57,779 nt of DNA from Diplocarpon mali (lineage: Eukaryota; Ascomycota; Leotiomycetes; Helotiales; Drepanopezizaceae), in NCBI GenBank assembly GCA_024741835.1, contig JAENRP010000265.1, positions 1 to 57,779 of the forward strand. The letters run 5' to 3'. The position numbers were made by a program, and so were the translations under genes. Below the pieces are notes generated by a model. The model had not been told where the DNA came from. It did not search any database and was given only the letters and a program-made list of their open reading frames with translations. Positions 1 to 12,549 of the stretch are shown here, in pieces (within the stretch, counting starts at the first letter, position 1; every line of letters begins with the position of its first letter).

Positions 1-1396
1 TATAGATCTTATAGTTAAATAAAAGATTAATACTTAAGCTAAGTATAAAGAGAACATTTTATAAAAGGAAAGAAATACTAATAATATTTATTTCTATTAT
101 ACCTATTAAGTTCGCATATAACCTTCTACTATTAACTTTAATAGAGCGCCTTTTTATTTTAATAAGCAGGCCTTTAAATAAGTAGGATTTATTAGTTATA
201 TATACTATATAACTAGTATTATTATATTAATTAAATTCAAAGATCTTATAAAGATCGGCTTTTAAAATATAAGCATCTTTATTATAATTATCATTTGAAT
301 TATCAAAAGTGGATTTAAGTTTAAATAACCTATTATTATTATTAGAAGTATCTATTAAAGTTTTGATTAAATAGCCTTTTCCTTTGCCTTTCCTTAATAG
401 TTATAGCCTTTAGTAAGATAAAGGTAGTTTGCTTTTTAACTTCTATTTCAATTGCTTTTTAATATTAAAGCTAGCGACTATATTAATTAATTGCCTTCTA
501 ACTTTATAATTAGTAATATTATAAGCACTATTATAGAAGTAGTATCTCTAATAAGCTTAAGGGCTCGTCCTACGCTCCTTCCTCTTCTTAAGCTTATTAT
601 TATCCTATAATATAGCGTTTGCCGATTCAGAGCGTCCTTTAAGGTCTTACTTAATAGTTCAAAGGAGGTCGATCTTCTTATAGATCTTAAGGTTAGGTTA
701 AATAAGAAGAGATTATTTTATAATAGCAAACTTAAAAAGGAGGCTATTAAGTAGGAAACTAAAAAGCTAAGTTTCCTTAAAAGTCATAGCTATCCTAGGA
801 TCTACAGCTCTTACTCTCCTTCTTACTTTACGCAATATAAATTAAATAGAGTCTATATTTATATCTATATCCTTACTATCTTTATCTTTTTTATATTAAA
901 ATAAAGTAATTTACTATAATAGATACTAAGTATTAAAGGCAATTATCTAAGAGTATTTTACCTTTAAAGTATCCTATCTTATCTTTATATTATTATAAAT
1001 TTAAATAAAATCTTAATCTTTATCGCTTAAACCTCTATTAATCTTAAGCTTACATTTAGCTAAAGCCAGCCTATACTCCTTTTCCTTTTCCATATTTAAA
1101 ATCTACCTTTAGAATTCTCAGTTATTATCTATTAAAGCTCTTAAGCTAAGCTTATTCAATATATCTAGCAAATCCTTAGCAGTTATATTAGCTATTAAAG
1201 TAGAAGTAGACGAATTAGTAGAGGGAGTATAAAGGGCTATTCTCGTATATTTAATAAGTGTCTTTTAAATTGCTATTTCAATGCCTTTGCTCTTAAAGTA
1301 AAGCTTTAAATTATCGAACTATTATTATTAGTTCTTTTAAAAGAGTTAAAGGTCTTTAAGCCTAGTGTTTCGATCGGAATCGGAAGCTATTGCCAT
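1..1396 (-). mobile_element. degenerate gag-like retroelement remnant at left edge
   Basis: Reading leftwards from an ATG at 1396 on the minus strand gives a stop-riddled but protein-like frame, with segments such as LKLYFKSKGIEIAI and TAKDLLDILNKLSLRAL. It looks like the N-terminal part of a retrotransposon Gag and runs toward the window edge. No zinc knuckle or polymerase motif is visible here. It could be the start of another LTR element in opposite orientation to the neighbouring copia element. Family assignment is not possible from what remains. Confidence 0.3.
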
Positions 1397-1699
1397 TTTA
1401 AATAGAATTGCGTTAAAAAATCAAATAAATTAAATAGTTAAAGGCATTTCTCCTATCGAAAAGTCGAAATGATTAAATAGCAGGTATTATAAAAGTATTA
1501 AATAGGGAGGAAGTCCTCTTATCGAAAAGGGTTTTTAAGTTATAATATAAGGAATTATACCTCTTATAAAATATAGTAAAGCAAAGAATTATACCTTTTA
1601 TAATACCAAAGGGTTATAGAGTAAGGAATTATACCTCTTATAATATAGGTTAGCTAAATAGGGAATTATACCTTTTATTCGCCGATTGCTTGCCTCTTA

Positions 1700-2848
1700 C
1701 TACAAGTCTTATTCAACTTCCTATTAACAGTTGCAGCGCAAGTGCTTTCCAAAGGAAGTTAATAATCTATTATCAGTCTATCTAGGGCTTATAACCTATT
1801 AAGCTTAAGTAAGTTGGCGCAGTAGGTAAAGGAGGCTTCTAAAGGTCGATAGTCGATATATTAATAAGAGTTAAAGAAGGAAGGTTACCCCTTTCTTCCC
1901 TATAGCTATATACGTATCAATATCCTATTAACTAAGCAATAGGGTCATATAATAATATATCGGAATAATAGCTGTATTACCTATCTCAATAAAAAGCCGT
2001 CCCTAGCAGAGAAGAACTTCTTCATTTAATATAATAATATAGAACCGCTAAAGTGCGAGATCAAGTATAAGAGCAAGAAGTGGTGCAAAAGGCGTATTCT
2101 ATAGGTCTAATACAAAAGAAACGAAGAAGTTAAAGAGCCCTCTTTAGGAAAGAGCCCTTCTTCCTTATATATATAAGTAGCTTAAGGCTCTTTGTCCATT
2201 TACGTAATATTATATAAGAATATCCTTTTGCACCTTTAAGGTCGATTCAAGATAACCCTGCGTCGAATCGAGATTATAAAACCTTAAAACGCCGTACTCC
2301 CAGGTAATTGCACTAAGTGGAGGTGCAGCCGTTATAGTAAGGACGATAAGTCCTCGCCATTATTATCACCAAAAGGCAAGAAGCCTTTTAGGAAGATTCA
2401 GAAGGAAGACGAAGAGTCAGATAATGACCTCTTTAGGCATACTATGCCATTACTAACCCTGGGGCCAATTCTCACTCGCAAGCCGGGCCTAGGAGTCAAT
2501 TTATTACTAGGGCCAATTTCCACTTGCAAGCTAGGCCTAGGAGTCAGTTCTTCTACCTCCTGCTTCTTATTAAAATTGAGGAATCGTTAGCTATACAATA
2601 CAAGTGCTAGTAAGCACGTCTTTAATAATCTCTTTAAGTTTACTTCCTATACTACTTAAGATAATCTACCCTCTTTAAGTATAGTTAATAGATCTATTCA
2701 ACCTTTTAATATTAGTACTTGCAAAGTCAATGCACTTAAATCCAATAGAAAGGTATATATTCTTAAGTTAATTAATACTCTTTATATACCTTAATTACCT
2801 ATCTGCCTATACTTAAGTGGTAAACTTAATAAAATCAAAGGCTTCTAT
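1700..2848 (+). mobile_element. Ty1/copia element, 5' part (zinc-knuckle region and protease), RIP-damaged
   Basis: The plus strand carries a Cys-rich segment near 2315-2345 (GNCTKWRCSRYSK) and then a copia-type protease region at about 2580-2848. The segment SASKHVFNNLFKFTSY corresponds to the family's D-[ST]-G-A-S-x-H-V region and is followed by the usual beta-rich downstream part. The frame ends at 2848, where the gypsy LTR begins. It resumes in phase at 18569, after the duplicated CTAT, reading GFY then RNSKLFLF. This is therefore the left half of one copia element. The left LTR and true start were not found; the start given is approximate. Two palindromes in a 48 bp tandem duplication lie at 2473-2546. 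Confidence 0.7.
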
Positions 2849-3094
2849 TATAAAACAGAGGGGAGACAACACAAGAATAGGCCTAAGGGAAGACCTAAAA
2901 AATAAGAGGAGGAAGCACCACAAGCGGGCTCTCTTAGATAAGATGTTAGGAATAAGTCCTAAGTATAGGGTATATTCAATACTATGGCGATATGCGCTGT
3001 CTTTATATATAGAAGATGGCCCTTTTATCCTCCTACTATCTTGCGTTGATTATATAATATATATTATAAGACCTATCTATCTTAGGTCTCTATA
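2849..3094 (-). repeat. 3' LTR of the gypsy element
   Basis: 246 bp, same length as the copy at 18319-18564 and aligned without gaps. In element orientation it starts TATAGAGACC and ends TTTTATA, consistent with RIP-altered TG...CA termini. It contains a TATATATA stretch suitable for a promoter TATA box. I count about 25 differences from the other LTR, all transitions. The left flank is CTAT, matching the right flank of the partner LTR. Confidence 0.88.
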
Positions 3095-3588
3095 TATATC
3101 CTAAATAATAAAAGTAATAGCCCCTACTACTATTAGCAAAGAATATAAAATAATATAGGTTAAGGCAATAGCATATTAATTACTAGCAAACCCTAAGTGC
3201 GAGAAAACTAATATATCAAAAGGCCTAAACTAGGGCTATATTATTATTAAAGGTAAAAGAAAAAAAAGGAGAGTTTTTTTATATATGCGCTTTTCACCTA
3301 CAGGCCGGGCCTAGGAGTCAGAAAAAGAAACTAGCAAAATAAACAAATAAGCTATAGAATCGTAATAAAACAATCAAAATAGAACCAACCTAGGCGTCAG
3401 TTTTCCTCAGTTCTCTTTAAAGGATAGGGAGAACTATTACTAGATAATACTCTCTTTGCCAAATGACTACTTCTTCTTATAGTATCGCTATTAGTATCTA
3501 ATAAGGCAGGTCTTAGTATAGCAGGAGCTTCTGTGCTCCTTATAGATGCTAGTGTAGTATAATAGCTTCTGCCGATAGGGAGAGAGAC

Positions 3589-6500
3589 TTATATAGTAGC
3601 GTTATTGTTATTATTATCGTCATTATCCTTAAGGGAATTATTAGTAATAGAGGAAGGAGAGGCGGGAGATTCTATAGATATGACTTCCTTAGCCTTGCCC
3701 TTTGATAGATCAAGTTGCGGGCCGGGCCTAGGAGTCATATTAGGTGTCTTTGTATAGGGTTTCTTAGCGCTATACTTCTTGAACAGAATCGTCTCGTTAA
3801 TCATATTATTAGCTTTAATATTATCATCTATATCTTTGGTCTTTATCCAAGACTTATTGCTATATAACTATAGCTTCAGTTGTTAAACTAGCTTTTAGGT
3901 ACTGGTAAAATCTTTAAAAAGTTCTTATTCATACTTCTTTAAATATGTTATTAGCTAAGATATATCTTTTGCAAATAAATCCTTTATAGTTATTATTACT
4001 AATAGATCATTCTATAGTCGTCTTCCTATAAGAGCATCTGATAATAGGCCACCTTTTATTATATAAAGCGTTGCCTGAAATTTAGCAGATGATTCTCCTA
4101 TAATACTTTATCTGGCCATTCTAGGTCACTTTATATTAATAGCGTTAATTAAGAAATCATTTAGGTCTATTCCATTCTTAAGAGCTTCGTTCCTAACAAC
4201 TTTAGTATAATTATTACTAATTGTTAGGAACCCTCCCTTGCCTAGTTCCCGATTCGACTTAAGGTTAATAAATATTCCTTATCTTATAAATATAGAAAAA
4301 GGCGTAGTTTTATTAGAGATATACTTGTCTAAGAGAGTCTTTTCTTTGGTATTTAGTTCTTTCTATTATACCGCCTTTCGTACTAGGTTTAAGGAAATCC
4401 ACTATACGTTTTTAAGATAGTAGGGTATAAGAGTAGATGACTTATAAGACTTTTACTAGATAGCAAATTGCCCTATTGATCATTTGGCAGCTGGAATCAT
4501 ATAGTAGTTAAGGGTTCTATTATTAGGTGTAGCGACCTGCGAGCCTAGCCTAGGAGTCAATCTAACGAATCTTATATTAGCATCAATCTTAGTTAATACT
4601 ACTATTATATAGTAGTCAATTCCTATAAACTATACTAGTTTAGGGTAGGCCACTAGCTTGTATAAAGAATTATAGCAAGTTAATAGTACTTTTAAATACA
4701 ATTTATAATGCATTCGCAGAGTCTATTATATCAGACTATATATTATATTATAAAGAAAGGCGGAAGGGGGCGATGATTTCTTATCTAAGGGGCGGAAATA
4801 ATATCTGTATATTATTACCTCTTCCTATGCCAAAGTCATAAACGAACTCTTCCTGCGAATACTATAGCCTTATATGCGCACTGCGCTTAAGAATGCGTAA
4901 CTAAATAGTTTGGGCATATTTAAAAAACCTTTGCTGCAAAGTGATATGAAATCGTTTAAGGTTAGTATAGACTTATACTAGGCAGGGGTCTAGGAGATAT
5001 TATAGAACAATTTTAAAGCCTTAGGTGCCACTTTAAATTTTGCAAAACCTAATGATACATCTTTCTTAATCTGGTTAGCTATTCTGCTACTACTGGCTAT
5101 AATTGTATAATTTCTAAAATGCAATAAGAATAAAGTCAGGTCGGGTGTAGTATAGAATTTATATATATTAAAGGAGACTTGTTCGTTAGTCAGAGATAAT
5201 ATTGCCAATCTATAGTATTATATATATTATCATTTATAGAAAGCATAAAATTTTTTAAGACTAAAGTCTTCGAATATTCCTATTATAAATCTGCTTAATT
5301 ATATCTTTATCTTTAGCATTATTATAATCTTGAATCTGTCGCTATGCTATAGTATTATCTTAATATTAAAGGGGACTCTATAGCATTCTATAGAAATAAT
5401 TGTCGTACTATCCTCTATCTTTTCTTTAAGAATATAGTAATCACCTTTCAACTTCTTATAGTCGATGGAAAATTGTATAATATTATCTGCTAAAAACTTA
5501 TCTTATTATAGCTTTATAATCTGTTTAATAGCTCTTACCATTGCTTCTTATACTAATAAAACTTCTCCTTGGTTTTCCTTTTTCAAACACTTTATTATAG
5601 ACTTATAGAATTTTAAAATAAACTTTTATAAGTCCTTAGGGAAAGATTGCACAATATCCGCGATATCCTTCTTAATGTTATTAAAAATTTCCAAGACATT
5701 AGTAATAGTACTCCCTTCTTTATCTAACAAATCTTCTTCTAAGTTTATAATATCATATGCACTAACCTATGGACTAGGCCTGCGACTCAATTTATTTGCT
5801 ACTAGTATTTGAGGTATTCTAAGCATTTCTAAGGATAGTAATTTAAACTCATCTAAGTCTAATGATTTAAAGTCATAATAGTTAGCAGTTTATATTTCTA
5901 GTATTATAGGTACCTTATATTCAAGGACCTCTTTATTATATACTAATTCTACTTATAGGCCGGGCTTATAAGTCAAATTTTCTTCATCAGTTAGTTCTAC
6001 TAAAGGTAGTAGTATTTTCTAAGCAATAGGAACTATAAATTCCTATCTTTCCGTTTCATTATTAAAATAGTTTATAGTATACTTAGCAAGATAGATCATC
6101 TTTTCTTTTATAATAAGTAGACTATATTATAACTATTATAGGCCAAGGGTATTTAAAATTGTCTGATTAGGAAGGGCCAGATTATTGTACCACGCTAGAT
6201 CGTCTTTTATAGTCTGAATGGTAGAGTATATAATAGTACTTAAGAACCTAACAAATTTTCTACCTCTTATATTATTGCCTTAGAGTTTCTTTATACCTTC
6301 TTAAATAGTGAAATAATTCAATACTTATATAGCCTTTGCCACTAGTTAGTATATTTTAAAAATCTTGCCTAGTCCTTATAGGGTGTTATTAGCAGTAATA
6401 TCGGTTATAAAGTAGGTTCGGAAGAGGGTACTACGAGTGCTACCTATAAACTATAGCAATCTTTTCATACCCTTATTCTTTTTATCTCAGTTTCTTTAAA

Positions 6501-6861
6501 ATAAATCCATTAATGTAGAGTAACCTTAATACTCTTATAAAAACTTTTCATAATCAATTCCTTTAACCTTAAGCTCTCCCTTAAGAAAATTATTAAAGCT
6601 TAAGAACCCTTCCTTAATAGCAGAAATTCTATAGTTTAATACTTTAATAGAGGAATTCAAGAATACTTATTATTCTATTTCACCTAATGTTCTATAGGTA
6701 GTTATAATGTCTTCTAATGATCTTAATGACTTGCTATCCTATGAAAACCTTCCCTCTAATATTAGTTTATTATTAGTAGTACTTGAGGACTTGCTGCCTA
6801 AGGTAATAACTGATATATTCTTCTTAGGTATGGCCTTTTTACTTATGGTTAATAGTGCCAT
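3589..6861 (-). pseudogene. gypsy-associated ORF A remnant, unknown function, paralogous to ORF B
   Basis: An ATG at 6861 (MALLTISKKAIPKKN) opens a minus-strand frame of about 3.3 kb ending at 3589. Counterparts to ORF B are TLGEIE plus two former-Gln stops, FNNFLKGELKVKGIDYEKF, VSLGFAKFKVAPKALKLFYN (about 5.0 kb), YYFRPLDKKSSPPSAFLYN (about 4.75-4.82 kb) and TPNMTPRPGPQLDLS (about 3.7 kb). The C-terminus is rich in Ser, Asp and Asn. Identity to ORF B looks low but order is conserved throughout, so this is an old duplication rather than a recent copy. No known domain recognised. A non-LTR or DNA-transposon origin cannot be excluded. Confidence 0.6.
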
Positions 6862-7379
6862 AATGAATTAGTCGGCAGAGGGGTAGCTTTAAACAAAGAG
6901 ATAATTATTTAAGAAAGATTAATAATATAAGAGGCCTGTACTAGAAAAGATTAATAATAGAAAGACAATAGTAGTAGTGCTAGTATTATAGGTCTGGTAG
7001 GGTTATAGAGAAAGTAAAAAAAAGTAAAATCGTTATATAGGAAGAGGCTTATTTATAGAGTTTAGAATCGCGCTAGTGTACAAAGGAAAAGTGGGCATAA
7101 TAAGCTTAAAAGTAGGAATAAAAGTAGGGTGTAACGCATATAAGGACCTATAATTGGTGAATGATAATTCTTTAAAGGTAAGGATAATATTTCAAAGGTA
7201 AGCGTTAGAAAGTTGCATATAAAGGAAATAATCAAAGGGTGGATTATATAAAGAATAAAATAGAGTAAAGAATATGCATAGAATAGAATAATAAATAGAG
7301 AATAAAGAGGTATAGGTATATAGAAAGTAGATAATTTAAAAAAAATTCAATATCTAATTTGCAATTTCTCTAAATGGTT

Positions 7380-10300
7380 TTCAAAAGGGAGGGTAGACTA
7401 TAATTCTTTAGATTAAGTCGACTCAATTGTTAGTTCTATTATTACTTTAGAGTCTTCTTCTCTTACATTGATTCTCATTTCTTAGCGATTTCTTAGCTTT
7501 AGGGACCTCTTTTAAAGGATCTTCTATTAATACCCCCAGATTTAGTAACTAAGGTTCATCCGAACCTTCTTATAGGCTTAAGCTAGCTAAGTCCAACCTC
7601 ACTCGCAGGCCAGGCTTGCGAGTCAGTCTTGGCGTTTCTAAACTTAAGGGTAAAAACAGGGGATTAGTTTCCAAATCAGGGTCTAATACTATACTAGCAT
7701 CTTAGTTTATCCCTTTTCTAAATCTTCTTATAATAATGCCTTTATTAATTAGTATATTAGGCTCTTAAATAGCATTTACTTTATTGCGTTATTTCTAAGA
7801 CTTGAGTTTATAAAGAAGCAACTTAGTATTTATAACATTCGTCTAGGCCTTAATAAAGGTATTAAATAGCTTCTAATTATATTTTGTAAGGTGGATTTTC
7901 AATTCGTCTTTATTAAGAAGAAACAACTCTTATACTTCGATTATAACCGATGGATCCGCCTAAGAGCGTCAACTAATAATAGCTTTAGAGAGGCTGCTGC
8001 AGTTTTCAAGATGAAAAGCTGCCTTAAAAGGTGCAGTAGTTCTACTTGCATTAATCTATTAAAGTACTAGAGGTTATTCTAAAGTAGAGATTGAAAAGAT
8101 AAGATTAGAGATTCGAGTCTTATTTTCTAAGGTATTCTTATTGCAGATGGCTGTATAGTTATTACAAAAGGCTATAAAACCACTAGTCTTATAAGAATTA
8201 TCTAAAAGCATTTTAAGAAGGTATCCCTATTTTATTATTACTATAATTAGATTGCTATTATTAGTAATAGGTCGCAAGATCTCCTTTTGCTTCAATTTTG
8301 CGGTTATTTAAGCTAATTGAGATTTTGAACCGAGTGCTTAAGAAGTCTATCGACTTATCTTCTTTACAAATGGAGTGAGTTTCATATTCGACTAAGAGCC
8401 GACCTACCTATTAAGGCTTTTAGAAGCTGGCCCTTATTCAATCGGTAGGATCTAATAATCTAAGACTTACTTTTTAATAAAATTGACTTATAGGCCGAGA
8501 CCGCAAGTGAAAATCGGAATTTCTTTATTAGCAGCACTTATATCTCTCTTTATTAAAACGACTTAATTGTAAAGACTAAGGCCAATCAATTAGAGAGGTT
8601 CGAAGTAGGCTATAAGCTGATAGGTTCCTCTACTTCTTACTATTATAACTAAGAGGTAGAGTTTATAGTACATTTGAAGGACTTATTAAGTAAGACTGAA
8701 TATTATATTATAAAGAAAATAAGAAGGTATAAAGGTCGCGCTATCTATAGGGCAGAAGTAATAAAGATATATCTTTGCTTCTTATCTTATAATAGAGAGG
8801 AATATACTTATAAAAGTACTATTATTAGTAGTAAAATTATCGGTTAGGAAGCGGCATCCGAAGGGTTCAGGCATCACAATTGACCCTTCTTCCTCTATTT
8901 CCTCCTGCTATTCATTATTTAGCAATATCGATAAGAAGGAATTATTCCATTTAATCGGCTCTAACGCCTTTAAGGCTTTAGGATCAGCCTTGAATTTTAT
9001 AATACTTAAAGATGCCTCTATTATTAATAAGTTAGATTTGCGTATCCTTAAAGAGATAAAGAATTAATTATTAAGGTAGATTAGAAAAAGATCGACATCT
9101 TCTATTATATAGAGAAGTTTGAGGTATTTAATAATTTCATTAATATTAAATCCTTTATAATTAAGACTATAGTAAACCGAAAGAGAGCAAATATAAAGGT
9201 CGTAAAGTCTTCTTCCTTCGATTCCTACGCTAAGAAGATACTATTGAAAGCGAGTTTTCATTATAGAGGACACTTAAATATTATATTATTCTCTAAGTTC
9301 GAAGTTAAGAATAACCGATTAAAGCATATTACTACAATTATAAATGTCCTAATTAATAAATTCCTCTTTGCGTTCTCTTTCTTATAAGATAAAATAGTCC
9401 CGCTTAGCATCTAAGAGACTAGGTTCTTAACTTCTATAATTATTAAAAAATTAAATAATATCTATAAGGGCGAACTTATCTAAGATAAGCTATTGAATCT
9501 ATCTAATAGCTCTCTTAGTCGTCTTTAGAGCAAAAGGAATAGGGTCTTCTCCTATATTATTATTTCTAAATCGGTTGTATATAAATATAAAGAAGTCAAG
9601 AACTAGCTCCTTTAAGTTATTAAAGAAGGAGTCTATATAAGCGCGCAATCCTTTGGTTTTAAATTGTAAATTAGCTAAAGTAGCTATTAAACGATCTATC
9701 CTTTTTAAAGGTTAAGCTAAAATTAGTCGTTTAGCTAAAGGAGAGTTCCTTAAAGATTCTGAAAATTCCAAAGAGGCTGCGCTAAGCGTTTAAGCAGTCT
9801 GTTCGACAGCGGTTTCTAGAATCATTTTAATAAAAGGCAGGTTAGGTCCAGTTTTAAAATTCTCGTTTCTAACTCCTAGTCTAAGACCGCAAGTCAAATT
9901 ATATAGTTCAGCGCTTATTATATCTTTAAGCTAAGAGGCGAATTTTAAAGCAGGCTTAATTACAAATAACTAATTCCCTTCTTTATTATTAAAGAAATCT
10001 CGTCTAAACTCTATTATAGGAGTCCAGTTCTTTCTTAAAATAAGCAACTTATAAGCAAAAGCGCAAAGCCTTAGCATATTAATAATAGTACTATTAGGTA
10101 AGGTAATATCTATAGCCTAATTTAATCTTTTTATAATCCTATCAGCTGCTATAAGTATTATATTAGATAGACCTATAAATCTGCAACTGCGAATTCGATT
10201 GCCTTAGAATTTTACTACTCCTTTTTAAATAATAAAGAAATTGAGAATTTAAATAGCTCTAGCTATAGGAGTATTTTCCTTAAGAATTTTTAATAACACT

Positions 10301-10740
10301 CGCCTTCTATTATTAGAATCAATATTTATTAGGAAACGTGAACGAAATAGGAGTCCTCTCTTATTAATAGCTAAATTATCCAATCGTCGAATAGATTCTT
10401 CCCTTTTATCTCAGTCTATTCTAAAAGTGTTAGCTAAGGTTATGTATTAATCTGCGTCAGCTAAGAATTCCTCTTTAAAGATTCCCTTTAGTCTTAATTC
10501 TTTAGTTAGGAAGTTGTCAAATTGGAGAATTCCAAGGGCCACCTAGGTTAAAAGGTTACTAATAGCATTCACATAAGCTAAAAGGAGTTTTTATTACTCT
10601 ATATCTCCTAAGGCTGCATAGGTCGATTTAAAGCTCTTTAATAATACAATAGCTCTACCGTCTTAAGAGAAGTTTATAATTAGTACTTATTCATCCTTTA
10701 TTATAGTAGATAAAACTATTTATAAGTTCTTTAAAGGCAT
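7380..10740 (-). pseudogene. gypsy-associated ORF B remnant, unknown function, paralogous to ORF A
   Basis: An ATG at 10740 opens a minus-strand frame of about 3.3 kb, broken only by RIP-type stops and some frame drift, lying downstream of integrase. Segments: ALGDIE followed by two former-Gln stops, then FDNFLTKELRLKGIFKEEF, SIIKFKADPKALKALEPI (about 8.95-9.03 kb), YYFCPIDSATFIPSYFLYN (about 8.70-8.76 kb) and near the end TPRLTRKPGLRVRLDL. ORF A has counterparts of all of these in the same order. I recognise no domain. The place in the element is where envelope-like or other accessory genes sit in some retroelements, but there is no clear signal peptide or membrane segment. The end coordinate is approximate. 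Confidence 0.6.
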
Positions 10741-11819
10741 ATTGCTTATAAAAGATAGGGAGTATAAATAAGAGAGTTTAATAGAGTATAAGAATTAAAA
10801 GGGCATATAAGCTATAATAGGTTTACTATATATATATTAAGGAAATTGGACTTTTTATTTGTTATTTAAGGAAAGTAATAGGAATACTATAATTAAAGGC
10901 TAATATTAAGAATATAAAATAAGTTAGAGTAGGCAAGAATTTAGAATGATCTTAAAAGATCTATATCTTAAATAATAAAAGAGGCGTCCTTGCCGAAAAT
11001 GTAAAAATAAGAATTAGAGAAAGGTAGGATAATTGATAGGTTAGAAAATCGTTCGGTATTCCTATCTACATTCTTCGGATATTTTAAGAATAATAACTTA
11101 AGGTTACGATTAGTTAGATATTTTAACATTCTTTACTTATAGGACTGGTTTATAAGTTAAGTTGGAAAAATCTTGATCTTTATCTAAAGGTTTAAAATTG
11201 CTTATATTGCTATCGGTTCCTATAGAAGATTTGAAGGTTATATTAATTTCTAATTCGTCTTCTAAAGGGAATAAGGTCTAGTCGCATTAGTAAAAGCGCT
11301 TTAGTTAGTTAGTTGCAAAGGTTCCTTTAATATTAACTTCGTTAAGTTCTTAAAGAGAATAGTATCCTTTTTCTTTTTGCTTAAATTTAACTTTAAATAG
11401 GCTAAGCTATCGATAGTCAAGTTTAGTATCTACCGATATATTAATACTTCTTATAATGTTATAGACTAGGATAAGATCATCTTTTTAAATAGGATGCATT
11501 TTAAATACTTTAAAAGCAGCTTATACTTCTTTAACTTTTTCCTTATATCGTTTCTTTTATAAAATGATTTCCTTTATATCTATATCTTAGAGCTTAAGTT
11601 GTTAGCATCTTATTACTAGCAAATTAGAACGGTTCTAAATTTGACTATAGTTAAACAATCTCCAAATAGGCTATTAGGATTTAAGAGAGAGCTATACCTC
11701 TCTACTATAGATAAGGAAAAATGATATAACTCCAGTTGGTTTATAAATTATCATTTAATAAGCAAAGAGTATTTTATAAAAGTGTTTTATCTAATTTTTA
11801 AATCCTTTATAAGTAACTT

Positions 11820-12460
11820 TAGATAGCCTATTAAGAATATCGCAATGTCCTTACTCTACTACTCTATTAGCTTTCGAGTTATACACTAAGATTTAAACCC
11901 ATTTAATACTATATTTTCGTAAAAAAGCTTTAACTACTCTTTTATTTTCAAGGCCTCTATTAACAATTAGTCTGCTAAAAAGTCTATAGTAATAGACTAT
12001 ATCTTCTTAGAGGAACTTCGCAATAGATTCAAAGTTAGCAGATCTTAAAGGTTATCCTTTAGGCTATCCTAATAGGTCTTCCTTTACTAGAATAAAATAT
12101 ATAATCCTATTTTCGATTATTAATACTTATATAATATTAAGACTGACTTTATAGAAAAGGCCTAATAGCTAGGTTAGAAATAGGGGATTCTCTTTACAAC
12201 TAGGTTTTCGTTTCTAATAAGGGATGCAACTTTTCATAAAGGCTTTATAGTCTTTAAAAGAACCCTTTTAAAAGAATTTCCTTAAGAGTCGGTAGTAGGT
12301 AGACTTAGCTCCTTAGTAGCTAATTTCCTTATAAATATCCTAAATAGCCTTAGCCCTTAGTTTTTTATCGTTTAAGCAGAGTTGTATAAGGAATAAGTTA
12401 TTGCTCCTTTTAAATAATCGTCTTTCTCGCATTAGATAAATCAAAGCTTTAGCTTTAAAT
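11820..12460 (-). pseudogene. gypsy integrase remnant
   Basis: Minus-strand frame with a degraded HHCC domain (IYKEISY...AFMKSCIPY) and the integrase core: VKEDLLG, then FSRLIVNRGLENK at 11947-11975, then YNSKANRVVEQGH-like sequence (the Q is a TAG stop here). In intact fungal gypsy integrases the second part reads with Asp where this copy has Asn, so a D of the D,D-35-E triad has been lost to RIP. Integrase inserts the cDNA. Its position after RNase H fixes the family as Ty3/gypsy. Confidence 0.8.
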
Positions 12461-12549
12461 TTCTAAAAATCTTTAAAAGCAACTGTCTTTAATTATCTAA
12501 ATATAATTAAAAATTTTGCAATTTCTTTAGAGTTACCTAAGTAGTTAGG

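Noticed and set aside
4990..5208. 72-codon ORF as an independent small gene
   Set aside because: It is an unbroken piece of ORF A; the same block occurs in ORF B.
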